DNA of 64,000 nucleotides from Nocardioides daphniae (GCF_004777465.1 NZ_CP038462.1:1798001-1862000), one strand, 5' to 3'; shown: positions 1 to 8,707, numbered from the stretch's first letter. The notes: generated by a model not told the origin, from the sequence alone. Numbers and translations are program-made.

Positions 1-1
1 G

Positions 2-340
2 CGCACGCGCGACACCTGGGCGTGCGTCGCCGAGTCCGCCGGCTGGGACCTCGAGCCCGACGTGGACTCCGGGCTCTACGCGGCCGGCCCCGAGGCCGCC
101 GTCGACCTGCTGCGGCTGGTGCCTGCCGAGGTCACCCACCTGATCGTGGTCGGCCACAACCCCACCGTCAGCCACGTCGCCCAGCTGCTCTCCGACGGGC
201 AGGGGGACGAGGCGGCCGCACGGGCCATGGCGGGGGGCCACCCCACCAGTGCGTGCGCCGTCTTCGACGTCGAGGAGGAGTGGTCCGAGCTCGGGTTCGG
301 CGACGGACGCCTCGTCGCCTTCCACGCGGGCCGAGACTGA
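2..340 (+). CDS. SixA-like phosphohistidine phosphatase, 5' truncated
   Basis: This is the C-terminal 112 residues of a short histidine-phosphatase-superfamily protein; the start lies left of the window. The motif VVGHNPTVS, near the middle of what is visible, holds the second catalytic histidine of SixA-type enzymes. The N-terminal RHG motif is not in the window. SixA proteins remove phosphate from phosphohistidine in signalling or PTS proteins, but the substrate here is unknown. Frame was set by this motif and by the clean stop at 338-340. The gene converges on serB, with 34 bases between the stops. Confidence 0.75.
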   Translation, partial: RTRDTWACVAESAGWDLEPDVDSGLYAAGPEAAVDLLRLVPAEVTHLIVVGHNPTVSHVAQLLSDGQGDEAAARAMAGGHPTSACAVFDVEEEWSELGFGDGRLVAFHAGRD

Positions 341-350
341 CCTCGCCCGC
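326..350. terminator. possible bidirectional terminator between sixA-like gene and serB
   Basis: GCGGGC and GAG (326-335, one bulged C) pair with CTC and GCCCGC (342-350) across a six-base loop. The hairpin covers the stop codon of the phosphatase gene and sits between convergent genes. There is no T tract, which is common in high-GC actinobacteria. Confidence 0.4.
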
Positions 351-374
351 CCCGCTTCGGAGACTCCGCGAGCG

Positions 375-1589
375 TCAGGGGAGCGTGGGAGCCGGGGTGA
401 GGAACCCTGACTCCGCGTCCGCCTGCTCGATCTCCTCGCGGGTGATCCCGAGCAGGTAGATGATCGTGTCGAGGTAGGGCACGTTGACGGCCGTGTCGGC
501 TGCGTCGCGCACCACCGGCTTGGCGTTGTAGGCGACACCGAGGCCGGCGGCCGCGAGCATGTCGAGGTCGTTGGCGCCGTCGCCGATGGCAATCACGGAC
601 TCCTGCGGGACGCCCAGCTGGGCGGCGAACTCGTGCAGCGCGGCGGCCTTGCCGGCACGGTCGACGACGTCGCCCACGATGCGGCCGGTGAGGACGCCGT
701 CGACGATCTCCAGCTCGTTGGCCCGGGCGAAGTCGATGTCGAGGTCGGCGGCGAGACGGTCGGTGATCTGGCTGAAGCCGCCCGAGACGATCGCGAACCG
801 GTAGCCGAGGCGGCGGAGCGTGCGCACGAGCGTACGAGCGCCGGGGTTGAGCTGCAGGTTGGCGTGGACCTCGTCGAGCGCCGAGGCGGGGAGGCCGGCC
901 AGCAGCGAGACGCGGTGGCGCAGCGACTGCTCGAAGTCGAGCTCGCCGCGCATGGCCATCTCGGTGACTCGGGCCACCTCGTCCTCGACGCCGGCGTGGG
1001 CGGCCAGCATCTCGATGACCTCGCCCTGGACGAGGGTGGAGTCGACGTCCATGACGATCAGGCGCATGCCGTGGCGCATCAGGCCGGCGGGTTGCACGGC
1101 GATGTCGACGCCCTGCGACGACGCCTCGGCGGCGAGCACCTGGCGCAGCACCACGGGGGAGGCGCCGGAGACGTGGAGGTCGAGCGCGGTCACGGGGTAG
1201 CGGGCCATCCGGACGATGCGGTCGATGTTGGCGCCCGAGTCGGCGATCCGGCCCGTGATCGCGGCCAGTGCCGAGGCCTTGAGCGGGGCGCCGATGACGG
1301 TGACGTGGCTGCGCCCCTCGGCACGGACCTTGTTGTCGCCCTCGCCGCGCGAGACCTCCAGACGCATCTCCAGGCGCTCGGCCAGGGTCTCGAGGTCGGC
1401 GCGCAGCTTCTTCCACCCGCGGGGGCCGGTGACCAGCAGACCGAGGATGAGCTGGCTGCGGAGCACGATCTGCTCGACGTCCAGCACCTCCACGCCGCAG
1501 GCCGCGAGTCGGCGCAGGACGCTGGCGGTGACGCCCGGGCGATCCTTGCCGGTGAGGGTGATCAGCAGCGTCTTGTCGTCATCTTCCAT
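375..1589 (-). CDS. serB: phosphoserine phosphatase SerB with N-terminal ACT domains
   Basis: This enzyme hydrolyses O-phospho-L-serine, the last step of serine biosynthesis (cytosol). From the ATG at 1589 it is 404 residues. The first 75 residues form an ACT domain (TLLITLTGKDRPGVT), a second ACT-like segment follows near residues 95-160, and the HAD catalytic domain fills the rest. Visible HAD motifs are MDVDSTL (nucleophile Asp and general acid Asp), SGGFSQ and IGDGANDLDML. This is the standard architecture of actinobacterial SerB. The start is set by the beginning of the ACT domain. The frame upstream stays open for 264 codons into another protein, which is discussed separately. Confidence 0.92.
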   Translation of the reverse strand: MEDDDKTLLITLTGKDRPGVTASVLRRLAACGVEVLDVEQIVLRSQLILGLLVTGPRGWKKLRADLETLAERLEMRLEVSRGEGDNKVRAEGRSHVTVIGAPLKASALAAITGRIADSGANIDRIVRMARYPVTALDLHVSGASPVVLRQVLAAEASSQGVDIAVQPAGLMRHGMRLIVMDVDSTLVQGEVIEMLAAHAGVEDEVARVTEMAMRGELDFEQSLRHRVSLLAGLPASALDEVHANLQLNPGARTLVRTLRRLGYRFAIVSGGFSQITDRLAADLDIDFARANELEIVDGVLTGRIVGDVVDRAGKAAALHEFAAQLGVPQESVIAIGDGANDLDMLAAAGLGVAYNAKPVVRDAADTAVNVPYLDTIIYLLGITREEIEQADAESGFLTPAPTLP

Positions 1590-2381
1590 GGCAGTGCAGA
1601 GGGTACCCGCGCCAAACGGCGTCGCGGCGCACGGATCAGCGATCGGGCGGCCAGACCTCCGGTGAGCAAGCAGCGACCAGCCCGCGCGGGCAGCTCGCCC
1701 CAGGTCCCGGAGCGCCTCCGCACGACGGGCGACCTCGAGGGCCGAGACGGCACCCCCGTGGTCCTCCAGCGCGGCCTCGACGACGGCCAGGGCCTGCTCG
1801 GCCCGTGCCGCGAGCGACCGGGCCTGGTCCGGTACGCCGGGGGCCGGGCTGACGGCAGGGAGGTGACGCAGGTTCATCGCGCGGTCAGCGGCCTCGGGGC
1901 TCCACGACGCCACCTCGAGCGACTCCAGGGCGTCGAGCGTCGCGAGCAGGGTGCTGCGCAGCATCCGGTCGGCCTCGCCGAGGTCGGGCACCTGCCGGCG
2001 TCGGGCCTCGTGCAGCGTCCAGGTGACCCCGGAGCCCACCTCGTACGGCACCGCGCCGAGCCCGACCTCGGTGACCACGACGGCCTCGCCGACCTCGGTG
2101 GCGGCCGCGTTGAAGTCGCGTGGCCCGCCCAGCCCGAGGGGGTGCCCCTCGACCGGCAGGGCCAAGGAGACCGAGGTGGCGCCGAGGCTGCGCCACAGGG
2201 CCAGCAGGGGGACGAGCGAGGTCTCGTCGAGCTGGGGGACCTCGGGGCCGTGGCTGCGGACGGAGTGCACCGACACGCGCTGGGTCAGCGCGTCCAGCAG
2301 CTCGTCGGTGCCGGCGCGGCCCCGGAGCCAGGAGGTGCCCCACCACGCGAACTGGGCGGCAAGAGGCATGTGGTCGGTCAC
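1590..2381 (-). CDS. conserved hypothetical protein upstream of serB (3' end uncertain)
   Basis: I do not recognise this protein. It begins at the ATG at 2381 and reads MTDHMPLAAQFAWWGTSWL, continuing as a soluble alpha/beta-looking protein of about 240-264 residues with an Ala/Leu-rich helical region near its end. Its frame runs into serB without a stop. The last 20 or so codons (Arg, Pro and Cys rich) do not look like protein, and a TGA lies one frame away near 1640. I therefore think the true end is near 1640 and a one-base error hides it. A natural fusion with SerB is less likely because SerB keeps its own ATG and a promoter-like hexamer. Confidence 0.55.
1600..1605 (-). promoter_or_regulatory. 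possible -10 hexamer of serB
   Basis: TACCCT on the minus strand lies 10 bases before the serB ATG. The spacing is longer than the 6-8 seen at the other leaderless starts in this window, so this is a weak candidate. Confidence 0.3.
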
Positions 2382-2419
2382 TCAGGGAGCGTAGTCCTGC
2401 CGCGTGGATGCAGGGTCGA

Positions 2420-2425
2420 TAAGGT
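2420..2425 (+). promoter_or_regulatory. -10 hexamer, leaderless start of ABC ATPase gene
   Basis: TAAGGT ends 7 bases before the ATG at 2433, so transcription would begin at or next to the start codon. Confidence 0.6.
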
Positions 2426-2432
2426 ACCCGCC

Positions 2433-3236
2433 ATGACGACAGTCCTGGAGTTCGCCGGAGTGACCGTCCGCCGTGGAAGCACCACCCTGCTCGACGACGT
2501 GACGTGGACGGTCGACGAGGACGAGCGCTGGGTCGTCCTCGGCCCGAACGGCGCCGGCAAGACGACGCTCCTCCAGGTCGCTGCGGCCCAGATGCACCCG
2601 ACCGCCGGTGTGGCGGGCATCCTCGACGAGGTGCTCGGCGCCGTCGACGTCTTCGAGCTGCGCACCCGGATCGGGCTCACGAGTGCAGCCTTGGCCGACC
2701 GGATCCCGCGTGACGAGCTCGTCGAGAACGTCGTCGTGTCGGCCTCGTACGGCGTAGTCGGACGGTGGCGCGAGGAGTACGAGTCGCTGGACCACGACCG
2801 CGCCTCCGGGCTGCTCCACGAGGTGGGTGCCGCCCACCTCGTCGGACGTCCCTTCGGGACCCTGAGCGAAGGCGAGCGCAAGCGCGTCCAGATCGCTCGC
2901 GCGCTGATGGCCGACCCCGAGCTGCTGCTGCTCGACGAGCCCGCAGCCGGCCTCGACCTGGGCGGTCGCGAGGACCTCGTCTCCACGCTCTCGTCGATCG
3001 CCCTCGACGCCGACTCGCCTGCGACCGTGCTGGTCTCGCACCACGTCGAGGAGATCCCGCCGGGCTTCACCCACGCGCTCATGCTGCGCCAGGGACGGGT
3101 CGTGGCCCAGGGGCCGCTGCACCGGGTGGTGACCCAGGAGGCACTCTCGGAGACCTTCGGCATGCCGCTGGTGCTGACCGAGCAGGACGGGCGGTACGCC
3201 GCGCGCCGGCGGCCCCCGACGCGGGCGGCGCTCTGA
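2433..3236 (+). CDS. ABC transporter ATP-binding protein
   Basis: This 267-residue nucleotide-binding subunit has Walker A GPNGAGKTTLL near residue 38, signature LSEGERKRVQIARAL near 145, Walker B LLLLDEPAAGLD and the H-loop histidine in VSHHVEEIP. It matches the stand-alone ABC ATPases common in actinobacteria. No permease or binding protein gene lies beside it, so its partner and substrate are unknown. The ATG at 2433 was chosen because the conserved domain starts within a few residues of it and a -10 hexamer lies just upstream; the frame is open much further upstream only because of GC bias. NfeD and SPFH genes follow after 63 bases. Confidence 0.85.
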   Translation: MTTVLEFAGVTVRRGSTTLLDDVTWTVDEDERWVVLGPNGAGKTTLLQVAAAQMHPTAGVAGILDEVLGAVDVFELRTRIGLTSAALADRIPRDELVENVVVSASYGVVGRWREEYESLDHDRASGLLHEVGAAHLVGRPFGTLSEGERKRVQIARALMADPELLLLDEPAAGLDLGGREDLVSTLSSIALDADSPATVLVSHHVEEIPPGFTHALMLRQGRVVAQGPLHRVVTQEALSETFGMPLVLTEQDGRYAARRRPPTRAAL

Positions 3237-3287
3237 CCCGTCGGCCCCCGCCTGTGGGCAGCGGCGCCGACGTGACCGTGACCCGGC

Positions 3288-3293
3288 TAGGGT
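3288..3293 (+). promoter_or_regulatory. -10 hexamer, leaderless start of nfeD-like gene
   Basis: TAGGGT ends 6 bases before the ATG at 3300. Confidence 0.65.
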
Positions 3294-3299
3294 TCGGCC

Positions 3300-3761
3300 A
3301 TGGACTGGTTCGGTGATCACGTCTGGCAGACGTGGCTGGGAGTGGCGTTCGTGCTGGGCGTGCTCGAGCTCTTCAGCCTCGACCTGATCCTCATCATGCT
3401 AGCGATGGGCGCGCTGGTCGGCATGGTCGCCGCACTGCTCGGGGTGCCCGTGGTCCTCCAGGTGATCCTCGCCGCCGTCGCTGCGCTGGCCGCCCTGGCC
3501 CTCGCCCGTCCCTCCATCGCTCGCCGCATGCACGGCGGCCCCGAGCTCGCCCTCGGCCACGGCAAGCTGGTCGGGCAGCGCGGCGTCGTGACCCAGCAGG
3601 TCACCGCCCTCAACGCCGGTCGCATCAAGCTCGCCGGCGAGATCTGGTCGGCGGTTCCGCTCGACGAGACCGTGACCATCGAGCCCGGCGAGCCGGTCGA
3701 GGTCATCGAGATCCGGGGCGCCACGGCCGTGGTCTACCCGATCAGCACGCCCGGCGTCTGA
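3300..3761 (+). CDS. NfeD family membrane protein
   Basis: This 153-residue protein has two or three hydrophobic helices in its first 85 residues and a C-terminal soluble beta-barrel (OB-like) domain (LVGQRGVVTQQV onward). That is the short NfeD form, without the N-terminal ClpP-like protease. Family members pair with SPFH/stomatin proteins in membrane microdomains, and here the SPFH gene follows after 42 bases. I infer that the two work as a complex. A leaderless promoter precedes it. Confidence 0.85.
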   Translation: MDWFGDHVWQTWLGVAFVLGVLELFSLDLILIMLAMGALVGMVAALLGVPVVLQVILAAVAALAALALARPSIARRMHGGPELALGHGKLVGQRGVVTQQVTALNAGRIKLAGEIWSAVPLDETVTIEPGEPVEVIEIRGATAVVYPISTPGV

Positions 3762-3803
3762 CCCCGCCACCGAGACCCCACCCACCCGAAGACAGGAGAG
3801 GCC

Positions 3804-4936
3804 ATGCTGCCCTACGTACTGCTCGGACTGGTGCTCGTGTTCGTGATCGTCGTCCTCATGAAGACGGTCCGGATCGTGCCCCAGGCTCGCGCGGGAGTCG
3901 TGGAACGGTTCGGCAAGTACAAGCAGACGTTGCCCGCCGGCCTCAACGTGGTCGTGCCGTTCATCGACCGCGTCCGCTACCTGATCGACCTGCGTGAGCA
4001 GGTCGTCAGCTTCCCGCCCCAGCCCGTGATCACCGAGGACAACCTGGTGGTCTCGATCGACACCGTCATCTACTTCCAGGTGACCGACCCGGTCGCGGCG
4101 ACCTACGAGATCGCCAACTACATCCAGGCCGTCGAGCAGCTGACCATGACCACCCTGCGCAACATCGTCGGTGGCATGGACCTCGAGGACACGCTGACCA
4201 GCCGCGAGGAAATCAACGGTGGGCTGCGCGGGGTCCTGGACGAGGCCACCGGCAAGTGGGGCATCCGCGTCAACCGCGTGGAGATCAAGGGCATCGACCC
4301 GCCGCCGTCGATCAAGGACGCGATGGAGAAGCAGATGCGCGCGGACCGCGACAAGCGTGCCCTCGTGCTCCAGGCCGAGGGTCAGCGTCAATCGGCCATC
4401 CTCACCGCGGAGGGCAACAAGCAGTCGGCCATCCTCAACGCCGAGGGTGAGCGCGAGTCGCAGATCCTGCGGGCCCAGGCCGACCGCGAGGCCGCCATCC
4501 TGCGTGCCCAGGGTGAGGGCCAGGCCATCCAGACGGTCTTCCAGGCGATCCACGACGGACGCCCGACCAGTCCCTGCTGGCCTACCAGTACCTGCAGATG
4601 ATGCCGAAGATCGCCGAGGGCGACGCCAACAAGCTCTGGATCGTGCCGTCCGAGATCGGCAAGGCACTCGAGGGTCTCGGTTCGACGATGAGTGAGCTCA
4701 CCGGCATCCCCCAGGACGCCAGTCCGGTCAAGCGCGTCGACATGGGGCCGAGCGAGCCGCAGCTGCCGCGCAGCAGCGCCGAGTCCGCCCACGCGGCCGC
4801 CGCCGACGCGATCGCGGAGGCCAAGGGCCTGGCTCAGCAGCCGCCGGTCGCACCGACCTCGGGGGCGCCCGAGGCCACGAGCAGCCAGGCTCCGGCCGAT
4901 CCCGTCGACGGGGACGAGGGTCCGCGGCTCCAGTGA
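3804..4936 (+). CDS. SPFH/Band 7 (stomatin-prohibitin) protein, frameshifted
   Basis: The protein is about 377 residues once one frameshift is allowed. An N-terminal membrane anchor (residues 3-22) is followed by a Band 7 domain (VPQARAGVVERFGKYK) and a coiled coil with repeated AEG/ILxA units around residues 190-240. The frame breaks at 4557-4570: the first frame stops at 4601, while the second continues with SLLAYQYLQMMPKIAEGDA, which is typical of the family. Adding one base there restores a single protein ending in a low-complexity Ala/Pro/Ser tail. It has a ribosome-binding site (ACAGGAGAGG) before the ATG at 3804. Such proteins organise membrane domains and associate with NfeD. The next gene overlaps its stop. 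Confidence 0.85.
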
Positions 4937-5697
4937 CCCTGCTCGAAGGCTTCATCATCCTGGTCGCCGGGGTGGCAGCCGGCACCATCAACACCATCGT
5001 GGGGTCGGGAACGCTCATCACGTTCCCGACCTTGCTGGCGTTCGGCGTCCCCCCGGTGACCGCCAACGCCTCCAACACCATCGGCCTGGTCCCGGGTGCG
5101 ATCTCCGGCGCCATCGGCTACCGGCGGGAGCTGGCCGGGCAACGCAGCCGTGTGCTCCGGCTTCTCAGCGCCTCCGCACTCGGCGGACTGCTGGGCGCGG
5201 TGCTCCTCCTGGCGCTGCCCGCGGCGGCCTTCGAGGCCGTGGTCCCGGCGCTGATCCTGCTCGGTGTCGTGCTCGTGGTCACGGGACCGCGCATCTCGCG
5301 CTGGGTCGCCAAGCGGCACGAGGCCACCGGTGGACTGCCGCACCACGGCGCCTGGTGGGTCTGGCCCGCCATCCTGCTGGCAGGGGTCTACGGCGGCTAC
5401 TTCGGCGCCGCCCAGGGCGTCCTGCTGATGGCCATCATGGGCATCGGCATCTCCGAGACGCTGCAGCGCCTCAACGGCATCAAGAACATCCTCGGCGCCG
5501 TGGTCAACGGGGTCTCGGGGCTCTTCTTCGCCTTCGTCGCCGACATCGACTGGCAGGTGGTCGTGCTGATCGCCCTGGGATCGGTCGTGGGTGGACAGAT
5601 CGGCGCCGGCGTCGGGCGGCGCCTGCCGGACCTGTGGCTGCGCGGCACCATCGTGGTGGTCGGTCTGACGGCGCTGGTGCTCTTCATCCGCGGCTGA
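4933..5697 (+). CDS. TSUP family (TauE/SafE) anion exporter-like membrane protein
   Basis: This is a 254-residue integral membrane protein with about eight hydrophobic helices and an N-terminal repeat typical of TauE/SafE (VAGVAAGTINTIVGSGTLITFP, with the GxxxGxxxG-like start). Family members move sulfite, sulfoacetate or other organosulfur anions; the substrate here cannot be told. The GTG start at 4933 overlaps the stop of the SPFH gene (GTGA), so the two are translationally coupled and form the last gene of the nfeD-SPFH operon. Confidence 0.82.
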   Translation: MTLLEGFIILVAGVAAGTINTIVGSGTLITFPTLLAFGVPPVTANASNTIGLVPGAISGAIGYRRELAGQRSRVLRLLSASALGGLLGAVLLLALPAAAFEAVVPALILLGVVLVVTGPRISRWVAKRHEATGGLPHHGAWWVWPAILLAGVYGGYFGAAQGVLLMAIMGIGISETLQRLNGIKNILGAVVNGVSGLFFAFVADIDWQVVVLIALGSVVGGQIGAGVGRRLPDLWLRGTIVVVGLTALVLFIRG

Positions 5698-5711
5698 GCG
5701 GGTCCGCCCGC
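5698..5711. terminator. weak hairpin after TSUP gene
   Basis: GCGGG and CCCGC pair across a four-base loop directly after the TSUP stop codon, between convergent genes. The stem is only five base pairs, so this is tentative. Confidence 0.25.
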
Positions 5712-5764
5712 CTCCCCGAGGGCCAGAGCGGGCCACGGTGCGGGTCACGGTGCGCCCGCGCGGG

Positions 5765-6749
5765 TCAGACGTCGGAGACGCGTCCGGCGCCGTCCTCGAC
5801 GTACGCCCCCAGCCAGCGGTCGAGCTCCTCGTAGACCACCGCGCGCACCGGCGGACGGGACAGGACGACGTCGTGCATGGCGTCGTCCACCACCACGCTC
5901 GTGACGTGGCGGCTCACCGAGGGTGCCCAGCGGCGGATCTGCTTGACGTCGAGGACGACGTCGCTGGTGAAGACGTCCTCGCCCATCTCCAGCGGCAGCG
6001 TGGTGCGTCCTGAGGCCAGCACCAGGACCGGCATGCGCAGCCCGAGACCACGGTGCAGGCGGGCGTGCCCCTGACGCACGGCGCTCAGCCACCCCGCGTA
6101 CACGGGCCAGGAGCGCAACGGCTTCCAGTCGAGGTTGAAGTCCCACTCGCCGCCGTGCTCCCGGTGCAGGGAGCGGGCGTAAACCACTGACCGAGCGGGG
6201 GATGACGCGGCGCGGCTGACGCTGCGCCACCCGGTTGATCACGCGGGTGCCGACCGAGCGCACCACCCACGGTCCGCGCAGGTCGAACCACGGCGAGTTG
6301 AGCACGATCCCGGCCAGGGCCACCGCCTGGTCGCTCGCCCACAGGGGGAGGACCAGGCCGCCTGTCGAGTGGGCGCTCCCGACGACCACGTCGTGACCGT
6401 CGCGCTCGGTGATGAGGCGCAACGCGGCGTCAAGCTCGGGGTAGTAGGAACGCAGGTCCTCGACGTAGTTGGGCGTCTGGTGCGGCCGGATCGACCGGCC
6501 GTACTTGCGCAGGTCGAGTGCGTAGAAGGTGTAGCCGCGGTCGGTCCACCACTCGGCGTACTCGGTCTGGAAGAAGTAGTCGGCGAAGCCGTGGACGTGC
6601 AGCACGGCGCAGTTGGTCTCGCCGTGGGTGGGGCGCTTCACCAGGGTCGCGACCACCTCGCCCTCGTCGTCCGCGTCCAGGTGGATGGTCTCCGACGTGT
6701 AGGGAGCCCCGAGGACGTCCTCGACAGCGGGGTCGACTCGCTCATGCAT
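5765..6749 (-). CDS. alpha/beta hydrolase (serine aminopeptidase S33 / monoglyceride-lipase-like), frameshifted
   Basis: The protein is about 328 residues. It carries the oxyanion region HVHGFADYFFQ, the nucleophile elbow GSAHSTGG (Ser in the middle) and the acid and base in the C-terminal half (VVVDDAMHDVVLS, with the catalytic His). This is the S33/monoglyceride lipase pattern; the substrate is probably an ester or lipid. The frame breaks at 6181-6183, where an extra T (minus strand) in a TTT run separates RRVIPRSVSG from YARSLHREHGGEWDF. The ATG at 6749 is preceded by CAGGAT six bases away, a leaderless-type signal. It converges with the TSUP gene. Confidence 0.82.
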
Positions 6750-6755
6750 GGCGTC

Positions 6756-6761
6756 ATCCTG
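6756..6761 (-). promoter_or_regulatory. possible -10 hexamer of alpha/beta hydrolase gene
   Basis: CAGGAT on the minus strand lies six bases before the ATG at 6749. The first base departs from TANNNT. Confidence 0.35.
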
Positions 6762-6852
6762 CCAGCCGGCGGTGGGCGCCGCCGCACGACCCGGCGACCT
6801 TTGGCAGGGTGTCGGAGGAGGCCGGAGGAGAAGGACTGGCCCCACGGGCACC

Positions 6853-6879
6853 GGGAATACCTGGACCATCGCCACCGTT
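6853..6879 (+). promoter_or_regulatory. sigma-R/SigH-type promoter of the flavin monooxygenase operon
   Basis: GGGAAT (6853-6858) and GTT (6877-6879) are separated by exactly 18 bases. This equals the consensus of the Streptomyces sigma-R and mycobacterial SigH thiol-oxidative-stress promoters. Transcription would start near 6886, giving a leader of about 30 bases with an AGGAG ribosome-binding site before the ATG at 6916. The match is seen in the sequence; use by a SigR homologue is inferred. Confidence 0.7.
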
Positions 6880-6915
6880 GGGCCGGATAGTTCGTCTTTC
6901 AATTAGGAGTCAGGG

Positions 6916-8082
6916 ATGCAGTTCGGAATCTTCACCGTCGGCGACGTGACGACGGACCCGACCACCGGCCACACGCCGAGCGAGCACGAGCGCATCAAGG
7001 CCACCGTCGCCATCGCCCGCAAGGCCGAGGAGGTGGGGCTCGACGTGATGGCCTTCGGCCAGCACCACAACCCGCCCTTCGTCGCGACCTCGCCGACGAC
7101 CACCATGGCCTACGTCGCCGCCCAGACCGAGCGCCTGCTCCTGTCGACCTCGACGACGCTGATCACCACCACCGACCCGGTGCGCATCGCCGAGGACTAC
7201 GCCCAGCTGCAGCACCTGGCCGAGGGCCGGGTCGACCTGATGCTGGGACGGGGGAACACAGGACCCGTCTACCCGTGGTTCGGCAAGGACATCCGCGACG
7301 GCATCGAGCTGGCCGTGGAGAACTACGCCCTGCTGCACCAGCTGTGGCGCAAGGACGTCGTCAACTGGCAGGGCAAGCACCGCACCCCGCTCCAGGGCTT
7401 CACCGCCACGCCCCGCCCGCTCGACGACGTACCGCCCTTCGTCTGGCACGGCTCGATCCGCAGCCCAGAGATCGCCGAGCAGGCGGCCTACTACGGTGAC
7501 GGCTTCTTCTCCAACCACATCTTCTGGCCCGCCTCCCACACGGCCCAGATGGTCCGCCTCTACCGCCGGCGCTTCGAGCACTACGGCCACGGCAAGGCCC
7601 ACCAGGCCATCGTCGGCCTCGGCGGGCAGGCCTTCATCTCGAAGAACAGCCAGGACGCCGTGAAGCAGTTCCGTCCGTACTTCGACAACGCGCCCGTCTA
7701 CGGACACGGCCCGTCGCTCGAGGAGTTCATGGCCGGGACGCCGCTCTCCGTCGGGTCGCCGCAGCAGATCATCGAGAAGACCCTCAGCTTCCGTGAGTAC
7801 GCCGGCGACTACCAGCGCCAGCTCTGGCTGATGGACCACGCCGGACTGCCGCTCAAGACGGTCCTGGAGCAGCTGGACCTGCTGGGCGAGGAGGTCGTCC
7901 CGGTCCTGCGCAAGGAGTTCGCCGCCCTGCGTCCGGCCGACGTCCCCGACGCCCCCACGCACGCGTCGCTGGTCGCCGGGAAGGTTGCCGCGCAGGAAGG
8001 CGTTGCAGCACCGTCCACACGCACGCCCGTCGCGGACACCGTCACCGGTCGTTCGCCCGTCGCCCAGGAGAGCCACGCATGA
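6916..8082 (+). CDS. luciferase-like (LLM) flavin monooxygenase, CE1758 family
   Basis: This 388-residue protein belongs to the bacterial luciferase-like fold using reduced FMN. It has the N-terminal strand MQFGIFTVGD, the AFGQHHN segment and the GRVDLMLGRGN loop. It looks like the CE1758 subfamily, which is encoded next to a CE1759-type FMN reductase, as here. The last 45 or so residues (from about VPDAPTHASLV) are a Ser/Thr/Ala/Pro-rich tail unlike the folded domain. The substrate is not known for this subfamily. The ATG at 6916 follows an AGGAG site. A sigma-R-type promoter upstream suggests induction by thiol oxidation. Confidence 0.85.
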   Translation: MQFGIFTVGDVTTDPTTGHTPSEHERIKATVAIARKAEEVGLDVMAFGQHHNPPFVATSPTTTMAYVAAQTERLLLSTSTTLITTTDPVRIAEDYAQLQHLAEGRVDLMLGRGNTGPVYPWFGKDIRDGIELAVENYALLHQLWRKDVVNWQGKHRTPLQGFTATPRPLDDVPPFVWHGSIRSPEIAEQAAYYGDGFFSNHIFWPASHTAQMVRLYRRRFEHYGHGKAHQAIVGLGGQAFISKNSQDAVKQFRPYFDNAPVYGHGPSLEEFMAGTPLSVGSPQQIIEKTLSFREYAGDYQRQLWLMDHAGLPLKTVLEQLDLLGEEVVPVLRKEFAALRPADVPDAPTHASLVAGKVAAQEGVAAPSTRTPVADTVTGRSPVAQESHA

Positions 8083-8690
8083 GCACCCGCCTCGTCGTCG
8101 TCAGCGCCGGCCTCAGCACGCCGTCGTCCACCCGTTTCCTGGCCGACCTGTTGACCACGCACGCGGTCGAGGCCCTGAGCCACGACGGCGTGCCGCCGCA
8201 GGTCGACGTCGTCGAGCTGCGGCCCCTGGCCCGCGCGTTGGCCGACCATTTGGTGACGGGCTTCCCGACCGGTGACCTGGCCACGGCCCTGGAGGCAGTG
8301 GGCAGTGCTGACGCCCTCATCGTGGTGACCCCGGTCTTCTCGGCGTCCTACTCCGGTCTCTTCAAGACGTTCTTCGACGTCATGGAGCCGGGCCTGCTCA
8401 GCGGCAAGCCGGTGGTGCTGGGCGCCACTGCAGGGACGGCACGCCACTCCCTGGTGCTGGAGCACGCCATGCGGCCGCTCTTCGCCTACCTGCGCGCGGT
8501 CCCGGTGCCGACGGCGGTCTTCGCCGCGACGGAGGACTTCGGCTCCGAGGCGGGCAGCTCGCTGGACGCGCGTGCCACACGCGCAGCGGGGGAGCTGGCC
8601 GCCCTCCTGGGCGGTGGCCTCCGGGCGACTGCACCGCGCGACGAGTTCGCCGACCCGGTGCCGTTCGCGGAGCTGCTGGGCCGCGTCTGA
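8079..8690 (+). CDS. NAD(P)H-dependent FMN reductase, CE1759 family
   Basis: This 203-residue flavodoxin-like protein reduces FMN, probably to supply the monooxygenase encoded upstream. It shows the phosphate-binding start VVVSAGLSTPSSTRFLADLL and the VVTPVFSASYSGLFKTFFD segment of the NADPH-dependent FMN reductase family. Its ATG overlaps the stop of the monooxygenase (ATGA), so the two are co-translated and probably form a two-component system. Confidence 0.87.
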   Translation: MSTRLVVVSAGLSTPSSTRFLADLLTTHAVEALSHDGVPPQVDVVELRPLARALADHLVTGFPTGDLATALEAVGSADALIVVTPVFSASYSGLFKTFFDVMEPGLLSGKPVVLGATAGTARHSLVLEHAMRPLFAYLRAVPVPTAVFAATEDFGSEAGSSLDARATRAAGELAALLGGGLRATAPRDEFADPVPFAELLGRV

Positions 8691-8692
8691 CC

Positions 8693-8707
8693 GCCTCGGC
8701 ACGAGGC
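8693..8707 (+). terminator. short hairpin after FMN reductase gene
   Basis: GCCTCG and CGAGGC pair across a three-base loop, two bases after the stop codon of the FMN reductase gene. No T tract follows. Confidence 0.4.

Noticed and set aside
633..2432. Long upstream extension of the ABC ATPase frame
   Set aside because: It overlaps serB on the other strand, has no motif, and the ATPase fold begins right after the ATG at 2433.
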